64,000 nucleotides of DNA from Pseudomonas sp. BN411 (GTDB lineage: Bacteria; Pseudomonadota; Gammaproteobacteria; Pseudomonadales; Pseudomonadaceae). The stretch is taken from contig NZ_SSOM01000042.1 of assembly GCF_029871235.1 (NCBI RefSeq), forward strand, positions 1-64,000, in the 5' to 3' direction. A program made the translations under genes and the position numbers. Numbering within the stretch: the first letter of the stretch is position 1; each line of letters opens with the position of its first letter. Of the stretch, positions 1-9,197 are shown piece by piece. A model generated the notes under the pieces. The model searched no databases, was not told where the DNA came from, and was given only the letters and a program-made list of their open reading frames with translations.

Positions 1-75
1 TTTTTCGAAATTTTCGTTTCTACTCAACCGCTTGCGCTTCCGATCCGATTCACTCTTCTCGTCAGCGGGAGGCGC

Positions 76-103
76 ATTCTACAGCGTTCAAACCCGCTGT
101 CAA
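76..103 (-). promoter_or_regulatory. Putative rrn P2-type sigma-70 promoter, reading leftward
   Basis: On the minus strand a perfect -35 box TTGACA (98-103) and a -10 box TAGAAT (76-81) are 16 bp apart. No open reading frame follows before the window edge, so the product lies outside. In P. aeruginosa an rRNA operon lies next to msrQ, so this is probably the inner promoter of an rrn operon whose 16S gene is just left of base 1. The boxes are seen directly; the rRNA assignment is inference from synteny. Confidence 0.6.
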
Positions 104-232
104 CACCTCCGATTCAGCTTCATTCGCCAGTGGCGAACCTTGCGAAGCGAACCCTTCCAGCCCCTTCGCCAAACACTTAACTCATTGATCTACAAGGAGT
201 TTTGTTTGGCGACTGCGCCGGAAGAGGTGCGC

Positions 233-260
233 ATTATAGGGATGCAGAATCTGCCGTCAA
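233..260 (-). promoter_or_regulatory. Putative rrn P1-type sigma-70 promoter, reading leftward
   Basis: On the minus strand, -35 TTGACG (255-260) and a perfect -10 TATAAT (233-238) are 16 bp apart. It lies about 157 bp upstream of a second near-consensus promoter on the same strand. This tandem arrangement, with no coding sequence in 1-262, is typical of rRNA operon control regions. The upstream box sits only a few bases from the msrQ stop codon. No other feature was found in 1-262. Confidence 0.55.
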
Positions 261-262
261 CA

Positions 263-889
263 CTAAATTGAAACTTTTTTGTCATCCCGCCTGAATAGCG
301 CGAAAACCCTAGGCAGGTAGCGCTCCACGATTGGAACTCGCAACAGCAGCAACCCGATACCTGTAAAGGCATAGCCGGACCATTCGGCCATATCCGCTCG
401 CACAACCCAGAGCATATGCAGTAGAGCAATCGCCAGGATCGCATATACCAGCCGATGCAATTGCTTCCAGCGCTTACCCAGGCGCCGGATGCTGAAGCGG
501 TTCGACGTTACCGCCAGGGCCAGCAACCCACAGAACCCAAGGGCACCTACGAATATGTAGGGACGCTTGCCCAGGTCAATCAGTAATTGCTGCATATCCA
601 TGCCGAGCAGGAAGACGGCATACCCCGTGATATGCAGGACCACATAAGTGAAACACCAAAGCCCCACTTGCCTGCGCACTGCAACCCACCCTCCCCAGCC
701 AGTCAGTTTCTGCAGCGGAGTCATGGACAGGGTGATGAGCAGCAACCAGAGCGCCCCCAGCCCCAGACGATCCACAAGTACCTTGCCCGGGTCCGGCCCA
801 AGGGCGAATATCCAGGCTTGATAGAGCCACAGACCGACCGGGATCGGCGCCACGAGAAACACGAACAGTCTCCAGAGTCTGAACCGCAT
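263..889 (-). CDS. msrQ: MsrQ, haem-binding membrane subunit of periplasmic methionine sulfoxide reductase
   Basis: A 208-residue inner-membrane protein of the MsrQ/YedZ family. It is a b-type haem protein that passes electrons from the quinone pool or flavin reductase to MsrP, which repairs oxidised methionines in periplasmic proteins. The sequence has about six hydrophobic segments and histidines at H86, H145 and H158, inside or next to predicted helices, that fit haem ligation. Its start codon overlaps the msrP stop by 1 bp (shared base 889), so the two are translated as one msrPQ unit. Length matches the family. Confidence 0.93.
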   Translation of the reverse strand: MRFRLWRLFVFLVAPIPVGLWLYQAWIFALGPDPGKVLVDRLGLGALWLLLITLSMTPLQKLTGWGGWVAVRRQVGLWCFTYVVLHITGYAVFLLGMDMQQLLIDLGKRPYIFVGALGFCGLLALAVTSNRFSIRRLGKRWKQLHRLVYAILAIALLHMLWVVRADMAEWSGYAFTGIGLLLLRVPIVERYLPRVFALFRRDDKKVSI

Positions 890-1893
890 CAGTAGTACTT
901 CCTCAGATCCAGCCCGGCATAGAGGCTGGCCACTTCGTCATAGCCGTTGAACATACGCGTCGGCACGATATTCGGGCTGAACAATCCACTAGGGAGGCGC
1001 CGCTCATGGGCCTGGCTCCAGCGGGGATGGTCTACCTCAGGATTGACGTTCGAATAGAAGCCATATTCCTCAGGGGCGATGGATTGCCATGTCGTGGGCG
1101 GTTGCTCACTGACCAGACTGATTCGCACGATGGACTTGATGCCCTTGAATCCATACTTCCAGGGCACCACCAGGCGTAGCGGTGCTCCATTCTGATTCGG
1201 CAACACGCGACCATACATACCCACAGCAAGAATCGTCAGCGGATGCATGGCCTCATCCAGCCTTAGCCCCTCCACATATGGCCAATCGATCAGGGAGAAA
1301 CCGGAGCGCACGCCAGCCATCTCCTCTGGAGCGAGACGAGTCTCGAAGCTGACGTACTTGGCTTTGCTCGTAGGCTCGACCCGCTTGAGCAATTCAGCCA
1401 AGGGAAAGCCCAGCCAGGGAATGACCATGGACCAGGCCTCGACACAACGCAGCCTGTAGATGCGCTCTTCAAGCCCGTGTGGCCGGACCAGATCCTCTAC
1501 TGAATAAGTGCCCGGCTTGCCCACTTCTCCATCGATTCGCACCGTCCAGGGTTCGACCTGCATCTTCTCCGCATAACGCGCCGGGTCGCCCTTGTTAGTC
1601 CCGAACTCGTAGAAGTTGTTGTAGTGGGTCGCGTCCTGAAACGGGGTGGTCGACTCGTTCCCCGGCGTTACCGCCTGCCATCGGGTACTGGCGAGCTTCT
1701 CACTGAACCACGTTGGCGCCGGCGCTGGCTCGACATCCGGATAGGCCGATGCATCCTGGGCACGGCCAGGCATCGCAGCCATGGCCGCCAGGGCACCGGC
1801 CGCACCAAGCAGTTGGCGACGGGAGAGGTAGATGGACTCGGAAGTGACTTCGCTCTCGCGACACGCGGAGGAAGAGGGAATCTGGATCAGCAT
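889..1893 (-). CDS. msrP: MsrP, molybdopterin catalytic subunit of methionine sulfoxide reductase
   Basis: 334 residues, MsrP/YedY family, sulfite-oxidase fold. It is exported folded by the Tat pathway with its molybdenum cofactor and reduces methionine sulfoxide in periplasmic proteins. The twin-arginine motif LSRRQLL lies at residues 23-29, followed by an alanine-rich hydrophobic stretch and a signal cleavage region near AQ-D. The molybdenum-ligating cysteine is C150 in the RLRCVEAWS motif. The chosen ATG has a GGAG ribosome binding site 6 bp upstream. msrQ follows with a 1 bp overlap. Confidence 0.94.
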   Translation of the reverse strand: MLIQIPSSSACRESEVTSESIYLSRRQLLGAAGALAAMAAMPGRAQDASAYPDVEPAPAPTWFSEKLASTRWQAVTPGNESTTPFQDATHYNNFYEFGTNKGDPARYAEKMQVEPWTVRIDGEVGKPGTYSVEDLVRPHGLEERIYRLRCVEAWSMVIPWLGFPLAELLKRVEPTSKAKYVSFETRLAPEEMAGVRSGFSLIDWPYVEGLRLDEAMHPLTILAVGMYGRVLPNQNGAPLRLVVPWKYGFKGIKSIVRISLVSEQPPTTWQSIAPEEYGFYSNVNPEVDHPRWSQAHERRLPSGLFSPNIVPTRMFNGYDEVASLYAGLDLRKYY

Positions 1894-1953
1894 GGCGGCT
1901 CCGCAACTTGGGCAGGGATGCCCAGTAGACTGCGGAGCCGCGAGGAAATTACA

Positions 1954-2769
1954 TCACTCGACCTGCTTGCGGCGACGCAGCTGGAGCAAGTATTGCACCG
2001 GGCCGGAGGCGGCGTAAGCCAGGAAGATCAGCAGAAGGATGCGCGGCGGGTCGCTGAACACTACAGCGAAGACCAGCACGACCACGAGAATGGCCACGAA
2101 GGGCACACGTCCTTTCAGGTCCAGGTCCTTGAAGCTGTAGAACTTGATGTTGCTGACCATCAGCATGCCAGCCAAGGCGACCAGCAGGGCAACGATGAAC
2201 GACATGTTCGAGCCCTTGATACCGAAGTCGCTGAATGCCCAGACGGTACCGGCCACTACGCCTGCCGCAGCCGGACTGGCAAGACCGATGAAGTAGCGCT
2301 TGTCCACCTTGCCAATTTGGGTATTGAAACGCGCCAGACGCAGCGCCGCGCCGGCCACATAGATGAAGGCAACGGTCAGACCTACGCTGCCCAAGCCACT
2401 CAAGGCCCATTCGAAAGCCAGCAGGGCAGGCGCAACGCCGAAGGCGACCATGTCCGACAGCGAGTCGTACTCGGCACCGAAAGCGCTCTGGGTATTGGTG
2501 AGTCGCGCAACGCGGCCATCGAGACTATCCAGCACCATGGCGACGAAAACGGTAGCGGCAGCCACCGAGAAGTTGCCGTTCATGGCATTGACGATGGCGT
2601 AGAAGCCGGCGAACAGGTTGGCGGTGGTGAAGAGATTGGGCAGCAGATAGATACCGCGGTGGCGAACCTTGCGCCCATCGGCGTCCTGCCCTTCCTCGAC
2701 ATGCTCGTCGATGGGCAGCAGGCTCTCGCCCTCGGTGGGCTGATTCGGCTCTTCGGGACGTTCACTCAT
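1954..2769 (-). CDS. pssA: CDP-diacylglycerol-serine O-phosphatidyltransferase
   Basis: 271 residues. It makes phosphatidylserine from CDP-diacylglycerol and serine, the committed step to phosphatidylethanolamine, in the inner membrane. The CDP-alcohol phosphotransferase signature is complete: D84-G85, A88-R89, G98, D102 and D106. An acidic hydrophilic N-terminus of about 35 residues precedes multiple membrane helices; this is the polytopic type II enzyme, not the E. coli-like peripheral type. An AAGGA site precedes the ATG. It lies downstream of ilvC but is separated from it by a strong terminator. Confidence 0.92.
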   Translation of the reverse strand: MSERPEEPNQPTEGESLLPIDEHVEEGQDADGRKVRHRGIYLLPNLFTTANLFAGFYAIVNAMNGNFSVAAATVFVAMVLDSLDGRVARLTNTQSAFGAEYDSLSDMVAFGVAPALLAFEWALSGLGSVGLTVAFIYVAGAALRLARFNTQIGKVDKRYFIGLASPAAAGVVAGTVWAFSDFGIKGSNMSFIVALLVALAGMLMVSNIKFYSFKDLDLKGRVPFVAILVVVLVFAVVFSDPPRILLLIFLAYAASGPVQYLLQLRRRKQVE

Positions 2770-2866
2770 GAACTACATCCTTGCAACGAATACGGTTTGT
2801 GGTGGGCAACACGCGGGATGCAGCGCCCGGCAAACAGGCTTTATACCAGAACCCTATCGCCATAAC

Positions 2867-2896
2867 GAAAGAACGCGGCCAAGGCCGCGTTCTTTC
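2867..2896 (-). terminator. Rho-independent terminator of ilvC
   Basis: A perfect 14 bp inverted repeat (2867-2880 and 2883-2896, loop of 2 bases) ends in TTTC on the minus strand, 17 bp after the ilvC stop codon. It separates ilvC from pssA. Confidence 0.8.
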
Positions 2897-2912
2897 TGGA
2901 TCGGAAAAGACC

Positions 2913-4934
<2,022 letters not shown>

Positions 4935-4946
4935 AATCCGGGCAAT

Positions 4947-4974
4947 AAAAAACCCCGCACAAAGCGGGGTTTTT
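4947..4974. terminator. Bidirectional terminator between ilvY and ilvH
   Basis: The stem ACCCCGC/GCGGGGT is flanked by an A-run on the left and a T-run on the right, so it can act on both strands. It lies between the convergent ilvY and ilvH genes. Confidence 0.85.
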
Positions 4975-4985
4975 CATTACTGCGA

Positions 4986-5477
4986 TCAGATAGTCAGCAC
5001 TTTGTCGCCACGGGAAATCCCGGTGACGCCACTGCGTACAGTTTCCAGGATCGAGCTGGTGCCGATGGCCTGGATGAAGCTGTCCAGCTTGTCGCTAGTG
5101 CCCGCCAGCTGGATCGTATAGACGCTGGAAGTCACGTCGACGATCTGGCCACGGAAGATGTCGGTGGTGCGCTTGACCTCGGCGCGCTGGGCGCCAGTGG
5201 CCTTCACTTTGACCAGCATCAGTTCACGCTCGATGTGAGCGCTCTCCGACAGGTTCACCAGCTTCACCACTTCGATCAGCTTGTTGAGGTTCTTGGTGAT
5301 CTGCTCGATCACTTCATCGTGGCCGATAGTGGTCAGCGTCAGACGCGACAGGGTCGGGTCCTCGGTCGGCGCCACGGTCAGGCTTTCGATGTTGTAGTTG
5401 CGCTGAGAGAACAGGCCGACGACGCGGGACAGTGCGCCCGGCTCGTTTTCCAGCAGCAGGGAAATGATGTGTCGCAT
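4986..5477 (-). CDS. ilvH: Acetolactate synthase small (regulatory) subunit
   Basis: 163 residues, the standard length. It binds valine and stimulates the catalytic subunit IlvI in the first step of valine/leucine/isoleucine synthesis. An N-terminal ACT domain (about residues 4-78, ISLLLENEPGALSRVVGLFS) is followed by the acetolactate synthase small-subunit C-terminal domain. The ATG begins MRHIISLLL, 2 bp after the ilvI stop, so the two are co-translated. A longer frame upstream is only an overlap with ilvI. Confidence 0.95.
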   Translation of the reverse strand: MRHIISLLLENEPGALSRVVGLFSQRNYNIESLTVAPTEDPTLSRLTLTTIGHDEVIEQITKNLNKLIEVVKLVNLSESAHIERELMLVKVKATGAQRAEVKRTTDIFRGQIVDVTSSVYTIQLAGTSDKLDSFIQAIGTSSILETVRSGVTGISRGDKVLTI

Positions 5478-5479
5478 GT

Positions 5480-7204
5480 TCAGGTCCGCTCCGTCTTGCT
5501 CAGCCACATGTCGCGCATGGCGCCATCCCGAATCTGCATCGGGTAGACGTGTTCGCTGGAGTCGACCTGGATATCGAGGAACACCAGACGGTTCTTCAGC
5601 GAGAACGCCTCTTCCATCTTCGCTTTCAGATCCTTCGGATCGGTCACGCGAATGCCGACGTGGCCATAGGCCTCGGCCAGCTTGACGAAATCGGGCAGCG
5701 ATTCCATGTAGGAGTGCGAGTAACGGCTGTTGTACTGCATGTCCTGCCATTGGCGGACCATGCCCAGCGCACCGTTGTTCAGGTTGATGATCTTCACCGG
5801 CAGGTCGTACTGCAGGCAGGTGGACAGCTCCTGGATGTTCATCTGGATACTGCCCTCGCCGGTCACGCAAGCGACGTCGACTTCCGGGAAGCTCAACTTG
5901 ATGCCCATGGCCGCCGGGAAACCGAAGCCCATGGTGCCCAGGCCACCGGAGTTGATCCAGCGATTGGGCTTGTTGAAGCGGTAGTACTGCGCCGCGAACA
6001 TCTGGTGCTGACCCACGTCGGAGGTGATGTAGGCATCACCCTTGGTCACTTCCCAGAGGGTCTCGATCACGCTCTGCGGCTTGATGATGCTGCCGTCGCC
6101 CTTGTCGTAGGGGAACAGGTCGCCACCAGCGCGCCACTCATCGATCTGCTTCCACCAGGCCGCGACGGTTTCCTTGTTCGGGGTCTCGCCGATTTCCTTG
6201 AGGATGGCGACCATCTCGGACAGCACGCTGTCTACCGGGCCAACGATCGGGATATCGGCCTTGATGGTCTTGGAGATCGACGCGGGGTCGATGTCGATGT
6301 GGATGATCTTGGCGTTCGGGCAGAACTTGGCAGCGCCGTTGATGACGCGGTCATCGAAGCGCGCGCCGACAGCCAGGATCACGTCGCAATGGTGCATCGC
6401 CAGGTTGGCGGTGTAGCTGCCGTGCATGCCGAGCATGCCGACGAACTGGCGATCGGTACCCGGGAAGGCGCCAAGGCCCATCAGGGTGTTGGTCACCGGC
6501 AGGTTGAGCATCTTGGCCAGCTCGGTGAGCTGCTCGGATGCGTTGCCCATGACCACGCCACCACCGGAGTACATGATCGGACGCTTGGCGGCCAGCAGCA
6601 TCTCGGCGGCCTTGCGGATCTGACCGGAGTGGCCACGGACCGCAGGGCTGTAGGAACGCAGCTTGACCTTCTTCGGGTAGCTGTATTCGAACTTCTGGGT
6701 CGGGTCGCCCATGTCCTTCGGAATGTCGACGACAACCGGGCCGGGACGACCGGACTGGGCAATGTAGAACGCCTTCTTGATCACCTCGGGGATTTCCGAG
6801 GGATGCTTGATGATGAAGCTGTGCTTCACGATCGGGCGGGAGATACCGACCATGTCGGTTTCCTGGAAGGCATCGGTGCCGACCATGTTGCTCGGCACCT
6901 GGCCGGACAGGATCACCATTGGAATGGAGTCCATGTAGGCGGTGGCGATGCCGGTAACGGCGTTGGTCGCACCCGGACCGGACGTCACCAGCACAACACC
7001 GGGTTTGCCGGTGGCGCGGGCGTAGCCGTCAGCCATATGGGTAGCAGCCTGTTCATGACGGACCAGGATATGGGTCACTTCATTTTCTTTGAACAGGGCA
7101 TCGTAGATATGCAGGAGGGCACCACCCGGGTACCCATAGATGTACTTAACGCCTTCGTCACGCAGCGAGCGGACGACCATTTCAGCGCCAGATAAAAGCT
7201 CCAC
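5480..7204 (-). CDS. ilvI: Acetolactate synthase large (catalytic) subunit, GTG start
   Basis: 574 residues. A thiamine-diphosphate enzyme that condenses two pyruvates, or pyruvate with 2-oxobutyrate. Catalytic glutamate E51 is in RHEQAA. The C-terminal cofactor motif reads GEGS about 25 residues before NLNN, where many family members have GDGS. I place the start at GTG 7204 ([10 protein letters not shown]) because AGAGG lies 8 bp upstream, the family begins there, and 574 residues is the length I recall for Pseudomonas; an in-frame ATG at 7270 has less support. A long structured leader precedes it. Confidence 0.94.
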   Translation of the reverse strand: MELLSGAEMVVRSLRDEGVKYIYGYPGGALLHIYDALFKENEVTHILVRHEQAATHMADGYARATGKPGVVLVTSGPGATNAVTGIATAYMDSIPMVILSGQVPSNMVGTDAFQETDMVGISRPIVKHSFIIKHPSEIPEVIKKAFYIAQSGRPGPVVVDIPKDMGDPTQKFEYSYPKKVKLRSYSPAVRGHSGQIRKAAEMLLAAKRPIMYSGGGVVMGNASEQLTELAKMLNLPVTNTLMGLGAFPGTDRQFVGMLGMHGSYTANLAMHHCDVILAVGARFDDRVINGAAKFCPNAKIIHIDIDPASISKTIKADIPIVGPVDSVLSEMVAILKEIGETPNKETVAAWWKQIDEWRAGGDLFPYDKGDGSIIKPQSVIETLWEVTKGDAYITSDVGQHQMFAAQYYRFNKPNRWINSGGLGTMGFGFPAAMGIKLSFPEVDVACVTGEGSIQMNIQELSTCLQYDLPVKIINLNNGALGMVRQWQDMQYNSRYSHSYMESLPDFVKLAEAYGHVGIRVTDPKDLKAKMEEAFSLKNRLVFLDIQVDSSEHVYPMQIRDGAMRDMWLSKTERT

Positions 7205-7216
7205 GTTTTTCACCTC

Positions 7217-7468
7217 TAGAACGCCAGATAACCGCCCGCGACCGGACAGCCTGATTAGGTTTGCCTGCAATCAGCGCGTGAGCGACTGGTGGTCGCCGAC
7301 TACGTCAGCTACTGACTGAACAAGCATCGGGTCGGCCCCTGAGAGTTGTTGCGGGGCTTTCCCACCCAGCGCGAGGTAACGCGTTGCGGGTGTTACAGGT
7401 CGGCGCGGGTGTGCACCTCATCGTCTACTACAGCTTCCGACTTGCGGCCGGCCCACTGGAATAGCGAA
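7217..7468 (-). promoter_or_regulatory. Long structured 5' leader of ilvIH, possible attenuator
   Basis: The 409 bp gap between ilvI and the next gene holds a candidate promoter and about 260 nt of leader, with no ordinary gene. On the minus strand I see a 7-codon frame, GTG CAC ACC CGC GCC GAC CTG TAA (7393-7416). It is followed by nested stems GGGT/ACCC around GCCCC/GGGGC, and then a GTCAG/CTGAC hairpin. This suggests RNA-based control of ilvIH. No terminator-like T-run was seen, so the mechanism is open. Confidence 0.4.
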
Positions 7469-7474
7469 CCCTGG

Positions 7475-7503
7475 ATTCTTCGGATAAGCACGAGACAAGT
7501 CAA
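7475..7503 (-). promoter_or_regulatory. Candidate sigma-70 promoter of ilvIH
   Basis: On the minus strand, -35 TTGACT (7498-7503) and -10 AAGAAT (7475-7480) have the ideal 17 bp spacing. It would start transcription near 7468, about 265 nt upstream of ilvI. Confidence 0.45.
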
Positions 7504-7613
7504 GTAATCCGTTGAGGAATCTTGCATGGATTGCTGTGACGCGACGCAGGATCAAGGTCGCCGGCTTTTGGTTATAGTTAGCCGAGGACTCACCGCCACT
7601 TGAAGGAAACAGC

Positions 7614-8072
7614 ATGCATCGCATGATTTTCGCCGGCAGCCTGTTGCTGGCACTGGCCACGTCTGCCATGGCCGGCCAAGTCTACAAATGGGTCGATGCC
7701 CAGGGCGTTACCCACTTCGGCGCGCAGCCGCCAGACGGCCAGCAAGCCACGAGCGTGAATACCTCGGTACCGAAGCCGCGCCCCAGCCTGCCGCTCCTGG
7801 ACAGTGAGATTCAACAGCAGCAGGCACCGCAATCGGAGAGCCAGCCGGTAGGCGACCAGAAAGCCATCGACGAAAAAGTGAAGGCGGAAGTTGCAACTCA
7901 GGAAGCGGAGCGCCGCAAGTACTGCGACAGCATCCGTACCAACCTGGCGCAGTTGCAGAACAACCCGCGACTGCGCACAGAAGTGAACGGTGAAATGCGC
8001 CGCCTGAGCGAAGAAGAGCGGCAGTCCCGAATCAAGGATGCCGAAAAGGCGATCAGCGAGAACTGCAACTGA
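7614..8072 (+). CDS. Secreted DUF4124-domain protein
   Basis: 152 residues. A signal peptide (residues 1-21, cleavage after SAMA-G) is followed by the DUF4124 core GQVYKWVDAQGVTHFGAQPP, a short beta-rich domain common in periplasmic proteins of Pseudomonas and relatives. The rest is Gln/Pro-rich linker (about 50-80) and then a charged, probably helical tail with two cysteines. Function is unknown. An AAGGAAA site lies 6 bp before the ATG. It is transcribed alone and converges on the yqcC-like gene. Confidence 0.8.
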   Translation: MHRMIFAGSLLLALATSAMAGQVYKWVDAQGVTHFGAQPPDGQQATSVNTSVPKPRPSLPLLDSEIQQQQAPQSESQPVGDQKAIDEKVKAEVATQEAERRKYCDSIRTNLAQLQNNPRLRTEVNGEMRRLSEEERQSRIKDAEKAISENCN

Positions 8073-8087
8073 GGCGTCGCCTCAGTT
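8067..8087. terminator. Palindrome spanning both stop codons of two convergent genes
   Basis: A near-perfect palindrome, ACTGAGGCG-T-CGCCTCAGT, contains the TGA of the DUF4124 gene and the TGA of the oppositely oriented YqcC-family gene. It is likely a shared transcription end or mRNA-stabilising hairpin. There is no T-run. Confidence 0.45.
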
Positions 8088-8411
8088 CGCCCCGCCTATC
8101 AACCGGTCGAACGCTCCCAGGGCGTCGAGCAGCCTGCCCGCTTCGGTCAGCCGCTCCCGGTAGGCCTCTTCCGCCATAGCACGGATGCCTGACGCGTGAG
8201 GCAACTCCAGGTCGTTCTCCAGGATGACCTTCATACGCGGCAGGAAGATCCACTGCAGCCACTGCTCGAAGGCCAGGGTGTCCACACAGAAAGGCGCCTG
8301 GCTGGCCAGGGCATCATCACTGGGCGATACCTCATCCCACCAGCCAAGACTGCGCAGCTCCTGCTCGATGAGCAGGAGTTGGTCGGCGATGTTGACGCAG
8401 CGCGGGTCCAT
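8082..8411 (-). CDS. YqcC family protein (DUF446)
   Basis: 109 residues. The sequence matches the small helical YqcC/DUF446 family, with the conserved segment FCVDTLAFEQWLQWIFLPRM followed by HASGIRAMAEEAYRE. In many gammaproteobacteria the family is encoded beside the pseudouridine synthase TruC; here it instead follows a lipoprotein gene with a 1 bp overlap. No catalytic motif is visible, and the biochemical role is unknown. Confidence 0.8.
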   Translation of the reverse strand: MDPRCVNIADQLLLIEQELRSLGWWDEVSPSDDALASQAPFCVDTLAFEQWLQWIFLPRMKVILENDLELPHASGIRAMAEEAYRERLTEAGRLLDALGAFDRLIGGAN

Positions 8412-9181
8412 TACAGGTTGACCTTGGCTTTATCACGAGCCAGTGCAGCACCGGACGGATCGCCCTGGCGGTCACGGGAGCGTGCGATCAGATCCCACAG
8501 GCTGGCCTGCATAGCCGGACGGCCGCTGGAGTAAGTCAGCGCGCGACGTGCAAACTGCTCGGCCTGGGCCGCATCGCCCTGGGCCATGCGCACTTCGGCC
8601 AGGCGATAAAGCACCTGGGGTTCGCGCGGCGCGATGCGCTGAGCGCGCTCCAGGCTGGCTGCCGCACCATTGAGATCACCGCCACCCTGCTGTTGCTGAG
8701 CAGTGGTCAGCAGCGCCAGGACCGGGCCATCGAGTTGCTCGTCAGCCGCCAAGCCACCCGTGTTGCCGGGAATACCCGTCGGGGCGCTGGGTGCCGGAGC
8801 GCTATAGCTCGGCGAACCATAGTTGGAACTGGGCGCACCATAGCTCGGCACGCTGGGTGCGCTCGCTGCCGGACCAGTAGTGATGGGGCCGGGGGTGATC
8901 CCACCGCTGGTGATGCTGCCACTGATGGGCGCGCTGGGAGCGGGAGCCGCGATGGGAGCGCCGGAATTGGCACCAGGCACCATCACCACCACACCGGCAT
9001 CCTCGGGAACGCTGCGCGGCGCGGCGGGCGCCGGATTGTAGCCACCACGGTTGGAACTGCCCTGCTCAAGTTCGGACAAGGGCGCGCCGGAATCGACCAC
9101 GGGAATGGCGCCCCGCTGCGGGGTGGCGCAACCGGCCAGCAGAGCGGCTGCCGCAAGGGCGGGAATCCAGGCTTTACTCAC
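8411..9181 (-). CDS. Outer-membrane-type lipoprotein with TPR-like C-terminus
   Basis: 256 residues. The lipobox LLAGC places the lipidated cysteine at residue 18. A long Pro/Ala/Ser/Gly-rich low-complexity region (about 40-140) follows. The C-terminal part (about 150-250) has TPR-like helices, including LERAQRIAPREPQVLYRLAEVRMAQGDAAQAEQFARRAL. The gene lies 16 bp downstream of mrcB on the same strand. The design resembles outer-membrane lipoproteins that support PBP1 enzymes, such as LpoB or P. aeruginosa LpoP, and I suggest an LpoP-like activator of PBP1B. The functional link is inference. Confidence 0.7.
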   Translation of the reverse strand: MSKAWIPALAAAALLAGCATPQRGAIPVVDSGAPLSELEQGSSNRGGYNPAPAAPRSVPEDAGVVVMVPGANSGAPIAAPAPSAPISGSITSGGITPGPITTGPAASAPSVPSYGAPSSNYGSPSYSAPAPSAPTGIPGNTGGLAADEQLDGPVLALLTTAQQQQGGGDLNGAAASLERAQRIAPREPQVLYRLAEVRMAQGDAAQAEQFARRALTYSSGRPAMQASLWDLIARSRDRQGDPSGAALARDKAKVNL

Positions 9182-9197
9182 GTTTCATCCTCTCGGT

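Noticed and set aside
5549-7195. 548-codon open frame antisense to ilvI
   Set aside because: Shadow of a conserved gene in high-GC DNA; the composition (many His, Gly, Asp) is typical of antisense frames and no domain is seen.
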